36,059 bases of DNA from Hyphomicrobiales bacterium (GCA_017305835.1 JAFKJY010000092.1:1-36059), one strand, 5' to 3'; counted from the stretch's first letter, positions 8,451 through 17,557 are shown. Made by a program: numbers and translations. The notes: generated by a model not told the origin, from the sequence alone.

Positions 8451-8677
8451 GTCCCCGTAAGGCCGGTCCGGGGACGCCGCGCCCAGGGGTTCCCCCTCGG
8501 CCACTACGGGCCGGGCGTGACGGACGGTTCACTAGAACCCTGCGGGGCCTCTCAAGGGCTCCGCAGGGGGAAGCGGAACGGGCGCGGCGAAAAATCGCCG
8601 GACGGGCGGCCGCGAGGCCGCATGTGCTTACTCAGATGAGCGACCCAACGGCCGCCCGTCTTCCCACCTTTCGGTGG
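8451..8677. ncRNA. Hairpin-dense intergenic segment, possible structured RNA of unknown family
   Basis: The stretch 7944-8753 has no convincing gene. Within it, 8451-8677 holds a run of strong stems: 8451-8457 with 8469-8475; GGGG/CCCC at 8488-8497; GGTTC/GAACC at 8526-8539 around ACTA; CCCTGCGG/CCGCAGGG at 8538-8568; CGGCGA/TCGCCG at 8585-8600 with an AAAA loop; a 12-bp pair GACGGGCGGCCG (8601-8612) with its complement at 8649-8660; and CCACC/GGTGG at 8664-8677. Short loops and successive independent stems suggest a folded RNA more than a random GC-rich spacer. It lacks the signatures I know for RNase P RNA, tmRNA, SRP RNA and cobalamin or glycine riboswitches. Strand is undecided. It could also be a patchwork of palindromic repeats. 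Confidence 0.35.
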
Positions 8678-8753
8678 CCGCTCTTTGACAATGGCCAGAC
8701 GGTGAGAGCCGGGCGTGGCGACGGTGAAACACAAGTCCCGGGAGGTGCGCGCC

Positions 8754-9457
8754 CTACCGCCCCGCCAGCAGATCGGGCAGGTCCACCACCGAATCGACGA
8801 TCACGTCGGCGAGCGGCGAAAGCGTCTCGCGGGTGCCGGTGCCGGAGAGCACGCCGACGACGAGGCCGGCGCCGGCCGCGCGGCCGGTCTCGAGGTCGTG
8901 CCGGTTGTCGCCCACCATGGCGATCTCGGAGGGCCGCATGCCGGACATGTCGGCGAAGGCGACGACCACGTCGGGCGCGGGCTTGGGGCGGGCCACCGCG
9001 TCGTAGCCGTAGGCGGCCGAGAACATGTGGGCGAAGCCGAGCGCCACCAGCGTGCGCTCGGCGCCGAGGGTGGAATCGTTGGTCGCCATGCCGAGCCGGT
9101 AACCGGCCGCGTGCAGCTTCGCGATCGCGTCGCGGATGCCGGGCAGCGCCACCGCGCTCGCCGCGCCCTCCTCGGCGGTGACCACGTCGTAATCGGCGAC
9201 GGTGGCTGCCAGCGCCTCGGAGGAGAGGTCGGGATGCCACAGCGCCACGACGTCGGCATTGGTGCCGGCGGCGAAGACGGAATCGGCACGGAAGCTGCCG
9301 CTCGCCGCGTCGAAGCCGGACAGGTCGAGCAGGCGGTCGGCATGCGCGGCATCGCCGGAGGCCGCGCGCAGCGCCATCTTGCGGGCGACGGCCGCCCAGG
9401 TCGCGTTGAAGTCGATGAGCGTGCCGTCCTTGTCGAACAGGATGCCGCGGATCCGGC

Positions 9458-9461
<4 letters not shown>
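8754..9461 (-). CDS. HAD-superfamily phosphatase, phosphoglycolate-phosphatase-like
   Basis: A 235-residue protein starts at the ATG at 9461. The HAD motifs are in order: motif I ILFDKDGTLID (Asp10 nucleophile, Asp12), motif II MATNDST, a lysine in ARPKPAPD, and motif IV MVGDNRHDLETGR. A helical cap lies between motifs I and II, as in Gph-type subfamily I enzymes. It hydrolyses a small phosphate ester in the cytoplasm; phosphoglycolate or a sugar phosphate is plausible but not shown. Its ATG overlaps the pgi stop (ATGA), so it is the second gene of a pgi-HAD operon. The pairing hints at removal of a phosphorylated sugar or by-product, which is inference. Confidence 0.85.
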
Positions 9462-11107
<1,646 letters not shown>

Positions 11108-11278
11108 GTCGGTGCCCTCGGGGAAAATCGGGGCCGCGTCGGCGGCGCAACTGTTTACGCTCGGCCGGCGCGTGCGTTCAAGGGCGCGGGTCGATCGGGC
11201 GGGGGGAAACATGGCCCAATCGGCGACCGATCACTGGAACAAAAGAATTGCATAAGAAAATTTCATTGGCGCAAGGCT

Positions 11279-11296
11279 TTGGACCAGGTTGAACCA
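11279..11296 (+). promoter_or_regulatory. Direct repeat upstream of the MocR regulator gene, candidate autoregulatory site
   Basis: TTGGACCA (11279-11286) and TTGAACCA (11289-11296) form a tandem direct repeat with a 10-bp period, 45 bp before the regulator's start, in the AT-richer divergent gap shared with pgi. MocR-type regulators such as GabR, PdxR and TauR are known to bind direct repeats at their own promoters. That this regulator uses this repeat is inference. Confidence 0.4.
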
Positions 11297-11341
11297 ATAG
11301 GAATCGCAGCCTACGGTCGCGGACATTGGAGAGGTCCGCCC

Positions 11342-12835
11342 ATGCCTTCGCGAAGCGATTCCGCGATCTGGTCCGGTCTGTTCCGCATTTCCGCGGAATC
11401 CGGGCAGACGCTGCAAGCCCAGATCCGGCAGGCGATCGTCGCCGCCATCCTCGACCGCCAGATTGCGGCCTCGATGCCGCTGCCGTCCTGCCGCGTGCTG
11501 GCGGAGAAGCTCGGCGTGGCGCGCGGCACGGTGGTGCTGGCCTTCCAGCAGCTCGTCGACCAGGGCTTCCTGATCGCGCGCGAGCGGCGCGGCCATTTCG
11601 TCAACCCCGAGGTGCTGTCCTCGCCGGTGCGGGCCGTCGACAAGGGCGCGGAGCGCGGCTCCGGCATCGACTGGCAGGCGCGGCGGCGCGTGCCGGCGAT
11701 CGAGATGCCGGACGCCTACAACACCGGCAACTGGATCAAGGCGAACTACCCGTTCGTCTACGGCCAGTTCGATCCGGCGCTGTTCCCGACCGCCGAGTGG
11801 CGCGAGTGCAACCGCATGGCGCTGGCCGTGCTGGAGATCCGCAACTGGGCCGGCGACGTCGTCGACCGCGACGACCCGCTGCTGATCGAGCAGATCCAGG
11901 CGCGGCTGCTGCCGCGGCGCGGCATCTTCGCCAACCCGGACGAGATCATCGTCACGCTCGGCGCGCAGAACGCGCTCTACATGCTGGCGACGCTCTTGAT
12001 GGGCAAGGGCGCCAGGGTCGCGATGGAGGATCCCGGCTATCCCGACGCGCGCTCGATCTTCCGCATGTCGGGGGCCGACGTGGTGCCGGTGCCGGTCGAC
12101 CGCGACGGCATCGACCCGGACGCGGTGCCGCGCGACGCCGGCTTCGTGTTCGTGACGCCCAACCACCACTGCCCGACCATGGTCGCGCTGTCGGAGGAGC
12201 GGCGGCGCAAGCTGCTGGCCGACGCCGAGGCGCACGACCGGATCATCATCGAGGATGGCTACGACAGCCAGCTCGTCGACGACGCGCCGCAGCAGGCGCT
12301 GAAGAGCGTCGACCGCTCGGGGCGGGTCGTCTATGTCGGCTCGATGTCGAAGACGCTCGCGCCGGGCCTGCGCATCGGCTACATCGTCGCCGACGCGGCG
12401 CTGATCGCGGAGCTGAGGGCGCTGCGCCGCTTCATGCTCAGGCATCCGCCGGCCAACAACCAGCGCGCCGTCGCGCTGTTCCTGTCGCTCGGCCACCACG
12501 AGGCGCTGGTGCGGCGCCTGTCGGCGGCCTTCGCGGAGCGGCGGCGCAAGCTTGTCGACGCGGTCGCCAGCCACCTGCCGGAATGGCAGCAGACGCAGGC
12601 GCCGGGCGGCACTTCGCTGTGGCTCAAGGGGCCGAGCGGCGCCGACGCGCATGCGATCGCCGAGACGGCGGCGCGGCGCGGCGTGGTCATCGAGCCGGGC
12701 AACCGCTTCTTCGACCGGCCGGAAAGCCGCTCGCGCTTCATGCGCCTCGGCATCTCGTCGATCGCGCTGCAGCACATCGAGCCCGGCATCCGTGAGCTCG
12801 CGGCCGCCGCCGGGCGCATGCGCAGCGCGGCCTAG
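11342..12835 (+). CDS. MocR-subfamily GntR regulator with PLP aminotransferase-like domain
   Basis: A 497-residue protein starts at the ATG at 11342 with GGAGAGG about 7 bp upstream. Residues about 20-90 form a GntR winged helix (LPSCRVLAEKLGVARGTVVLAFQQLVDQGFL). Residues about 125-490 are a fold-type I aminotransferase domain: GAQNALYMLATLL, MEDPGYPDAR, TPNHHCPT, EDGYDSQ, and the PLP lysine in SMSKTLAPGLRIGY (Lys337). MocR proteins use PLP or an amino-compound adduct as a signal and activate an adjacent metabolic operon, often repressing themselves. The divergent neighbour is pgi, which is an unusual partner, so the real target may lie elsewhere. The exact ligand cannot be read from the sequence. 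Confidence 0.9.
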   Translation: MPSRSDSAIWSGLFRISAESGQTLQAQIRQAIVAAILDRQIAASMPLPSCRVLAEKLGVARGTVVLAFQQLVDQGFLIARERRGHFVNPEVLSSPVRAVDKGAERGSGIDWQARRRVPAIEMPDAYNTGNWIKANYPFVYGQFDPALFPTAEWRECNRMALAVLEIRNWAGDVVDRDDPLLIEQIQARLLPRRGIFANPDEIIVTLGAQNALYMLATLLMGKGARVAMEDPGYPDARSIFRMSGADVVPVPVDRDGIDPDAVPRDAGFVFVTPNHHCPTMVALSEERRRKLLADAEAHDRIIIEDGYDSQLVDDAPQQALKSVDRSGRVVYVGSMSKTLAPGLRIGYIVADAALIAELRALRRFMLRHPPANNQRAVALFLSLGHHEALVRRLSAAFAERRRKLVDAVASHLPEWQQTQAPGGTSLWLKGPSGADAHAIAETAARRGVVIEPGNRFFDRPESRSRFMRLGISSIALQHIEPGIRELAAAAGRMRSAA

Positions 12836-12925
12836 ATCCGGGCCGGCCGCCGCCGGCTCGATGGACAAGCGCGCGCGGCGGCGCTACTCAAATCCGATCC
12901 CAGCAGAGGGCCAGGAGGACGGGTC

Positions 12926-13372
12926 ATGGCGGTCGACATGTCGGGCGAGGAGCACATCGCGGCTCCGGTCCAGAAGGTTTGGGAAGCGCTCAACGACGCC
13001 GAGGTGCTGAAGGCCTGCATCCCCGGCTGCGAGAGCCTGGAGAAGGTCTCCGACACGGAACTCGCGGCGGTCGTCTCGCTCAAGATCGGGCCGATCAAGG
13101 CGAAGTTCAACGGCGAGGTCCAGCTCAAGAACCTCAAGCCGCCGCACGCCTACACGATCCAGGGCGAGGGCAAGGGCGGCATAGCCGGCTTCGCCAAGGG
13201 CGGCGCCGACGTCTCGCTCAAGGCCGACGGCGACGGCACGCTGCTGTCCTACACGGCCAAGGCCGACGTCGGCGGCAAGATCGCCCAGCTCGGCGGCCGG
13301 CTGATCCAGTCGACCTCCAAGAAGCTCGCCGGCGAGTTCTTCGCCAACCTCAACAAGCAGGTGAGCGGGTAG
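12926..13372 (+). CDS. CoxG-like SRPBCC protein (CO dehydrogenase subunit G family)
   Basis: A 148-residue protein with an excellent AGGAGG ribosome site. The sequence follows the CoxG/DUF1857-type pattern: GEEHIAAPVQKVWEALNDAEVLKACIPGCESLEK at the start, then VSLKIGPIKAKFNGEVQL, GEGKGGIAGFAKGGADVSL, and GGKIAQLGGRLIQSTSKKLAGEFFANL at the end. The fold is a START/Bet v1-like hydrophobic pocket. In carboxydotrophs CoxG anchors CO dehydrogenase to the membrane, but many homologues sit alone or beside other molybdenum hydroxylases with unknown roles. No coxMSL genes are in this window. The gene is followed by a palindromic repeat and a converging gene, so it is probably monocistronic. Confidence 0.88.
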   Translation: MAVDMSGEEHIAAPVQKVWEALNDAEVLKACIPGCESLEKVSDTELAAVVSLKIGPIKAKFNGEVQLKNLKPPHAYTIQGEGKGGIAGFAKGGADVSLKADGDGTLLSYTAKADVGGKIAQLGGRLIQSTSKKLAGEFFANLNKQVSG

Positions 13373-13386
13373 AGGCGATCTATCGA

Positions 13387-13525
13387 CCCCCACTCCGTCA
13401 CGCGCTTCGCGCGCGCCACCTCTCCCCCGATCGACGGGGGAGAGGAAAGCGGAGGCGTCGCGGCAGCTTTCCTCTACCCCTTTCAGAGGGAGAGGTGGCG
13501 CCGCGAAGCGGCGACGGAGTGGGGG
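13387..13525. repeat. Long palindromic intergenic repeat between convergent genes
   Basis: The arms CCCCCACTCCGTC at 13387 onward and GACGGAGTGGGGG ending at 13525 pair, as do GCCACCTCTCCC and GGGAGAGGTGGC inside. Smaller stems (CTCCCCCGATCGACGGGGGAG) sit within. The element lies between the converging CoxG and PaaG genes and could end transcription in both directions. Similar 'CACCTCTCCC' palindromes are common in rhizobial spacers (recalled, not searched). Confidence 0.75.
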
Positions 13526-13573
13526 TAACACACTCCTGCAGTCCTGCCGTTCACGGGGAGAAGGGGGAGGCCG

Positions 13574-14362
13574 CTAGCGCTTCCGGTAATCTGGCTTGCG
13601 CTTTTCCATGAAGGCGGCGACGCCTTCCTTGTAATCGTCGGAGAAGCCGGCCTGGCGCTGGTAGTCGCGCTCGAGGTCGAGCTGCTGGTCGAGCGTGTTG
13701 GTCCCGGCGGCGTGGATCGCCTGCTTGGTCAGCGCGTAGGCCGCGGTCGGGCCGTCGGCGAAGGCGCGGGCCTGCGCCTCGGCTTCGGCCATCAGGTCAG
13801 CGTCGTCGACCACTTTCCAGATGAGGCCCCAGCGCTCGGCGTCGTCAGCAGACAGCGGCTGCGCGGTCAGCGCCAGACCCTTGGCGCGGGCCTCGCCGAG
13901 CAGGCGTGGCAGGAACCAGGTGCCGCCGGAATCGGGCACCAGTCCGATCTTCGAGAAAGCCTGGATGAATTTCGCCGACTTCGCGGCGATGACAATGTCG
14001 CAGGCGAGCGCGATATTGGCGCCGGCGCCGGCGGCGACGCCGTTGACGGCGCAGATGACCGGCTTCGGCAGGGCGCGGATGGCGCGAACCAGCGGGTTGT
14101 AGTTGGCCTCCAGCGTCGCGCCGAGATCCGGCCGCTCGTCACCCATGTTCACCCGGTTGGAAAGGTCCTGGCCGGCGCAGAAGCCGCGGCCGGCGCCGGT
14201 CAGCACCACCGCACGGCACTCGTCCTCGGCCGCGCAGCTCGCCAGCGCCTCCCGCAACGCGGCGTGCAGCTCGTCGTTGAAGGCGTTGAGCCGGTCCGGC
14301 CGGTTGAGGGTGAGGACGTGATAGCCGTCCCTGCGATCGTGGATGACGGTCGGTGCGGGCAC
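13574..14362 (-). CDS. paaG: Enoyl-CoA hydratase/isomerase, PaaG type
   Basis: The protein has 262 residues, with a GTG start at 14362 behind GGAGG. The crotonase fold is clear: LNRPDRLNAFN, the oxyanion-hole segment GRGFCAGQDLSNR, VNGVAAGAGANIALACDIVIAA, and FSKIGLVPDSGGTWFLPRLLG. The AGQDLS and LVPDSGGTWFLPR blocks are typical of PaaG, the 1,2-epoxyphenylacetyl-CoA isomerase of phenylacetate catabolism, with Asp in the active-site loop. No other paa genes are visible, so a broader enoyl-CoA isomerase role in fatty or aromatic acid breakdown is equally possible. It lies downstream of mrp on the same strand, but a 145-bp spacer with inverted heptamer arrays separates them. Confidence 0.85.
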   Translation of the reverse strand: MPAPTVIHDRRDGYHVLTLNRPDRLNAFNDELHAALREALASCAAEDECRAVVLTGAGRGFCAGQDLSNRVNMGDERPDLGATLEANYNPLVRAIRALPKPVICAVNGVAAGAGANIALACDIVIAAKSAKFIQAFSKIGLVPDSGGTWFLPRLLGEARAKGLALTAQPLSADDAERWGLIWKVVDDADLMAEAEAQARAFADGPTAAYALTKQAIHAAGTNTLDQQLDLERDYQRQAGFSDDYKEGVAAFMEKRKPDYRKR

Positions 14363-14381
14363 GTGGGGTCCTCCATGAAAT

Positions 14382-14506
14382 GGCAGTCGGCAGTCGGCAG
14401 TCGGCAGTCGGAAATTTGTTAAGTGGAAGACGCTGCCAAATCAAATGCCGCGAACGAACCACGACCCCAATTCCACCCGACTGCCAACTGCCGATTGCCG
14501 ACTGCC
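14382..14506. repeat. Inverted pair of heptamer arrays (mrp-paaG spacer)
   Basis: The left arm, 14382-14411, is four perfect tandem copies of GGCAGTC plus GG. The right arm, 14477-14506, holds the complementary unit with two single-base variants (AACTGCC, GATTGCC). About 65 bp separate them. The right arm ends 1 bp from the mrp stop codon. The transcript would form a roughly 30-bp hairpin, probably attenuating read-through from mrp into paaG (inference). Confidence 0.88.
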
Positions 14507-14507
14507 C

Positions 14508-15692
14508 TCACTCGAACACGATCGCCGGGGTCGCCGCGTCGGCCGCGGCGGTCTCGGCCTGCAGCCGCTCCCACGTCTTCGCGGCGATGTCGCGGTAGAT
14601 GCGGGCCTGCGGGCCGTCGGGGTCGGCCACCACCACCGGCGTACCGGCGTCGGAGGTCTCGCGGATGTTCATGGTCAGCGGCACCTCGCCGAGGAAGGGC
14701 ACGCCGAGCCGCTCGGCTTCCGCCTTCGCGCCGCCATGGCCGAATATGTCGTAGCGCCTGCCGGTGTCGGGGGCGAGGAAGTAGCTCATGTTCTCGACGA
14801 TGCCGAGCAGCGGCACCTCGACGCGCCTGAACATGTTCAGGCCCTTGCGGGCGTCGATGAGGGCAAGGTCCTGCGGCGTCGAGACGATGACGGCGCCGGC
14901 GAGCGGCACCTGTTGGGCCATGGTGAGCTGGGCGTCGCCGGTGCCGGGCGGCATGTCGACGACGAGCACGTCGAGCTCGCCCCACGCCACCTCGCGCAGC
15001 ATCTGCGTCAGCGCCGAGACCACCATCGGGCCGCGCCAGATCATCGGCGTCTCCTCCTCGACGAGGAAGCCGATCGACATGACCTTGACGCCGTATTTCT
15101 CGATCGGCCGCATGATCTTGCCGTCGACCGTCTGCGGCTTCTCGCGGATGGCGAGCAGGCGGGGCATGGAGGGGCCGTAGATGTCGGCGTCGAGGATGCC
15201 GACGCGCAGACCGTTGGCGGCCAGCCCGAGCGCGAGGTTGACGGCGGTCGTCGACTTGCCGACGCCGCCCTTGCCCGAGGCGACGGCGACGATCGCCGCC
15301 ACGCCGGGAACGCCGCGCCTGGCAGGCTGGTGGCCGGAGGGCGCGGCACGCGGGCCGGCATGCGGCGCGGCGGGCCTCGCCGGAGCATGCGGGCGCGGCG
15401 CGGCGGCGGGGCGCGGCGGCGGCGCGGCCTCCCTGCCGCCGCCCTTCTTCTCGGCGGTCAGCGCGACGACGGCGCCGGCGACGCCGGGCAGCGACTTCAC
15501 CGCGCGCTCGGCCGCCGCGCGCAGCGGCTCCAGCTCCTGCGCCCGGTTCGCAGGCACGGTGATGGAGAAGAAGACCTTGCCGTCGGCGATGAAGATCTCC
15601 GACACGAGGCCGCGCGAAACGATATCGCCTTCGAGGTCCGGCCCCCTGACGGTGCGCAGCTTCTCGAGGACGGCTTCCTGGGTAATGGGCAT
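14508..15692 (-). CDS. mrp: Mrp/NBP35-type iron-sulfur carrier P-loop ATPase (ApbC)
   Basis: The 394-residue protein has three parts: residues 5-80 form a MIP18/DUF59 domain (LRTVRGPDLEGDIVSRGLV), about 84-130 an Ala/Pro-rich linker, and about 131-380 the ATPase. The deviant Walker A is SGKGGVGKST near residues 139-148; DADIYGPS, DMPPGTGD and STPQDLALIDARKG follow. Mrp/ApbC proteins bind and transfer Fe-S clusters to apoproteins in the cytoplasm. The usual cluster-binding CxxC is absent: ENMSYF is followed by LAPDTGRRYDIFGHGG, where E. coli-type members carry CPxC. I recall that rhizobial Mrp proteins share this form. The start is an ATG at 15692. Upstream is a repeat-filled gap shared with a divergent TetR gene. 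Confidence 0.92.
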   Translation of the reverse strand: MPITQEAVLEKLRTVRGPDLEGDIVSRGLVSEIFIADGKVFFSITVPANRAQELEPLRAAAERAVKSLPGVAGAVVALTAEKKGGGREAAPPPRPAAAPRPHAPARPAAPHAGPRAAPSGHQPARRGVPGVAAIVAVASGKGGVGKSTTAVNLALGLAANGLRVGILDADIYGPSMPRLLAIREKPQTVDGKIMRPIEKYGVKVMSIGFLVEEETPMIWRGPMVVSALTQMLREVAWGELDVLVVDMPPGTGDAQLTMAQQVPLAGAVIVSTPQDLALIDARKGLNMFRRVEVPLLGIVENMSYFLAPDTGRRYDIFGHGGAKAEAERLGVPFLGEVPLTMNIRETSDAGTPVVVADPDGPQARIYRDIAAKTWERLQAETAAADAATPAIVFE

Positions 15693-15710
15693 TGCTTCCG
15701 ATCCCTTGGG

Positions 15711-15811
15711 CTGAAGCGCGTCGCGTCAAATCGGAATCATGCGACGCGCTTCAGTTCCTCTTTTTTCGCATGTCGTGACCCCGAAACCGGGGCCACTTTC
15801 GGGCGACATGC
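15711..15811. repeat. Composite palindromic repeat upstream of mrp
   Basis: CTGAAGCGCGTCGC (15711-15724) pairs perfectly with 15741-15754 around a 16-nt AT-richer loop. Immediately after, GCATGTCG (15768-15775) pairs with 15804-15811, enclosing a CCCCG/CGGGG stem. The block resembles a rhizobial dispersed intergenic element (recalled). It lies where the mrp promoter or leader should be. Confidence 0.7.
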
Positions 15812-15892
15812 CCTAGGCCGCGAGCGCCGTTCCAGATAGCCCCATTTAGCGGCGATGCAAACGTAGCAGATGCCGCAGGCTTTCCCCTTGAA

Positions 15893-15914
15893 TTTAATCA
15901 TTCGATTGATTAAA
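15893..15914 (+). promoter_or_regulatory. Palindromic operator candidate for the TetR regulator
   Basis: TTTAATCA (15893-15900) and TGATTAAA (15907-15914) are a perfect 8-bp inverted repeat with a 6-bp spacer, ending 9 bp before the regulator's ATG at 15924. It is strikingly AT-rich against the surrounding DNA. TetR proteins normally bind such palindromes at their own promoters, so autorepression of the regulator-efflux operon is likely. Confidence 0.7.
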
Positions 15915-15923
15915 CATGGCGAC

Positions 15924-16601
15924 ATGAGCTCCGATGCTCCCACCGACAGGCCGGCACCGACCGGCGCCGACGCCACCCGGCAGGCGCTGATCGCCGCCGG
16001 GCTGCGGCTGTTCGGCCAGCGCGGCTTCGAGGCCACCTCGACGCGCGAGCTGGCGGCGGCGGCGAAGGCCAATATCGGCTCGATCGCCTATCATTTCGGC
16101 GGCAAGGGAGGGCTGCGCGAGGCCTGCGCGCGCCACATCGTGGCGACGATCCGGGCGGTCGCCGCGCCGGCCATCGGCCTCGACGGCGCGCTGCCCGAGC
16201 CGCACGAAGCCGAGGCGCGCCTGCTCGGCGGCGTCTCGCGCATGGTCCAGTTCCTCGTCTCGACGCCGCAGGCCGGGGAGATCGTGCAGTTCGTGCTGCG
16301 CGAGCTTTCGGCGCCGGGCGGCGGCCTCGACATCCTCTACGACGGCGTGTTCGAGCCGGTGCACCGGCGGCTGTGCCAGCTCTGGGGACGGGCGACCGGC
16401 GACGATCCCGAAAGCGAGGAGACGCGGCTCGCCGTGTTCTCGATGATCGGCCAGGTCGTCTATTTCCGCATCGGCCGCGAGGCGGTGCTGCGCCGCATGG
16501 GCTGGGCGAGCTACGGCCCGGCCGAGGCCGAGCGGCTGACCGCGCTCTTCCAGACAAACATCAAGGCCGCGCTCGACGCGCGGAAACGGACGGCACCATG
16601 A
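15924..16601 (+). CDS. TetR-family regulator, CecR (YbiH)-like
   Basis: The 225-residue protein has an N-terminal TetR DNA-binding domain: ATRQALIAAGLRLFGQRGFEATSTRELAAAAKANIGSIAYHFGGKGGL at residues about 15-60. Its C-terminal domain resembles CecR (GEIVQFVLRELSAPGGGLDILYDGVFEPVH, then FSMIGQVVYFRIGREAVLRRMGW). In E. coli CecR (YbiH) represses itself and the ybhGFSR efflux operon. Here the same order follows: HlyD adaptor, ATPase, permease. I chose the ATG at 15924 because the operator palindrome lies immediately upstream; a start at 15870 would put the operator inside the gene. The stop overlaps the adaptor start by 4 bp, so they share one transcript. Confidence 0.9.
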   Translation: MSSDAPTDRPAPTGADATRQALIAAGLRLFGQRGFEATSTRELAAAAKANIGSIAYHFGGKGGLREACARHIVATIRAVAAPAIGLDGALPEPHEAEARLLGGVSRMVQFLVSTPQAGEIVQFVLRELSAPGGGLDILYDGVFEPVHRRLCQLWGRATGDDPESEETRLAVFSMIGQVVYFRIGREAVLRRMGWASYGPAEAERLTALFQTNIKAALDARKRTAP

Positions 16602-17557
16602 GCTTCGTTTGCGCCATCCCCCTCGTCGCCTCGCTGTTTGCCGGCTGCGCCCGGCCGGAGGCGGCCGTCGTCGGCTATGTCGAGGGCGAATACGTGCTGC
16701 TGGCGCCGATCGAGAACGCCGAGGTGCGCTCGGTCTCGGTGCGGCGCGGCGACGCGGTGCGCGCGGGCCAGGAGCTGGCCAAGATCGAGGACGGCGACGC
16801 GACCATCGCGGTGGCGCAGGCACGGGCAGCGCTGGCGCAGGCGCGCGCGCAGCTCGCCGACCTGAAGCAGGGCAAGCGGCCGGAGGAGATCGCGGTGCTG
16901 GAGGCGGCGCTGCGCTCGGTCGAGGCGCAGGCCGACGAGGCGCGGCGCGTGCTGACGCGCACCGGCGAGCTGCACGAGAAGGGCATCGCCACGCAGGCCG
17001 ACCTCGACAAGGCGGCGACCGCGCTGGAGACGGCGGAAGCCGCCGTCGGCAAGGCGCGCGCCGACCTCGACGTGGCCAAGCTGCCGGCACGCACCGAGAC
17101 GATCGAGGCCGCGCAATATGCGGTCGACCAGGCGCAGGCGGGGCTGGAGCAGGCGCAATGGCGGCTCTCCAAGCGCACCATCGCGGCACCCGCCGACGGC
17201 CGCGTCAACGACGTCATCCGCAATGCGGGCGACATATCCGGGCCGTCCGCGCCGGTGATCTCGATGCTTCCCGACGGCGCGATCAAGATCAAGTTCTACG
17301 TGCCCGAGCCGGAGTTTTCGCGCGTCGGGATCGGCCGGCAGGTGTCGCTTTCCTGCGACGGCTGCCCGGCCGGGCTCACCGCGCATGTCAGCTACGTCTC
17401 GCCCGACCCCGAGTTCACGCCGCCGGTGATCTACTCGCTCGACGCGCGGCAGAAGCTCTCACACCTCGTCGAGGCGCGGCCCGACGGCGACGCCGCGGCG
17501 CTGAAGCCGGGGCAGATCGTGGATGTGGAAGTTTCGGCAGTCGGCAGTCGGCAGTAG
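16598..17557 (+). CDS. HlyD-type periplasmic adaptor of an ABC efflux system (YbhG-like)
   Basis: A 319-residue membrane-fusion protein. Residues 1-17 are a hydrophobic leader ending in FAGC, a weak lipobox, so it may be a lipoprotein or membrane-anchored. The split lipoyl/barrel-sandwich half EYVLLAPIENAEVRSVSVRRGDAVRAGQELAKIE comes first. A long Ala/Glu/Gln coiled-coil hairpin (about residues 65-190) follows, then the second half KRTIAAPADGRVNDVIRNAGD and a beta-barrel. It would bridge the inner-membrane ABC permease to an outer-membrane channel. The last ten codons (VSAVGSRQ and stop) are made of the heptamer array that begins at 17535, so a repeat forms the natural 3' end. E. coli YbhG has a similar length. 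Confidence 0.9.
   Translation: MSFVCAIPLVASLFAGCARPEAAVVGYVEGEYVLLAPIENAEVRSVSVRRGDAVRAGQELAKIEDGDATIAVAQARAALAQARAQLADLKQGKRPEEIAVLEAALRSVEAQADEARRVLTRTGELHEKGIATQADLDKAATALETAEAAVGKARADLDVAKLPARTETIEAAQYAVDQAQAGLEQAQWRLSKRTIAAPADGRVNDVIRNAGDISGPSAPVISMLPDGAIKIKFYVPEPEFSRVGIGRQVSLSCDGCPAGLTAHVSYVSPDPEFTPPVIYSLDARQKLSHLVEARPDGDAAALKPGQIVDVEVSAVGSRQ

Noticed and set aside
8500..8520. Cobalamin-riboswitch-like GGCCACTACGGG motif
   Set aside because: The other conserved boxes (GAAACCGCGG-type core, B12 box) are absent, and the following gene is on the opposite strand.
8552..8734. A 60-residue minus-strand ORF in the hairpin-dense gap
   Set aside because: It has no ribosome site and is low in convincing composition; the region fits RNA secondary structure better than coding sequence.
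12926..13372. Membership of the CoxG-like gene in a CO dehydrogenase operon
   Set aside because: No coxMSL or related genes are within the window, and neighbours on both sides are unrelated.
14382..14411. Tandem 7-bp units as a CRISPR array
   Set aside because: Units are contiguous with no spacers, and no cas genes are present.
15870..15923. Longer start for the TetR regulator
   Set aside because: It would place the operator palindrome within the gene and has no supporting ribosome site; the family N-terminus fits 15924.
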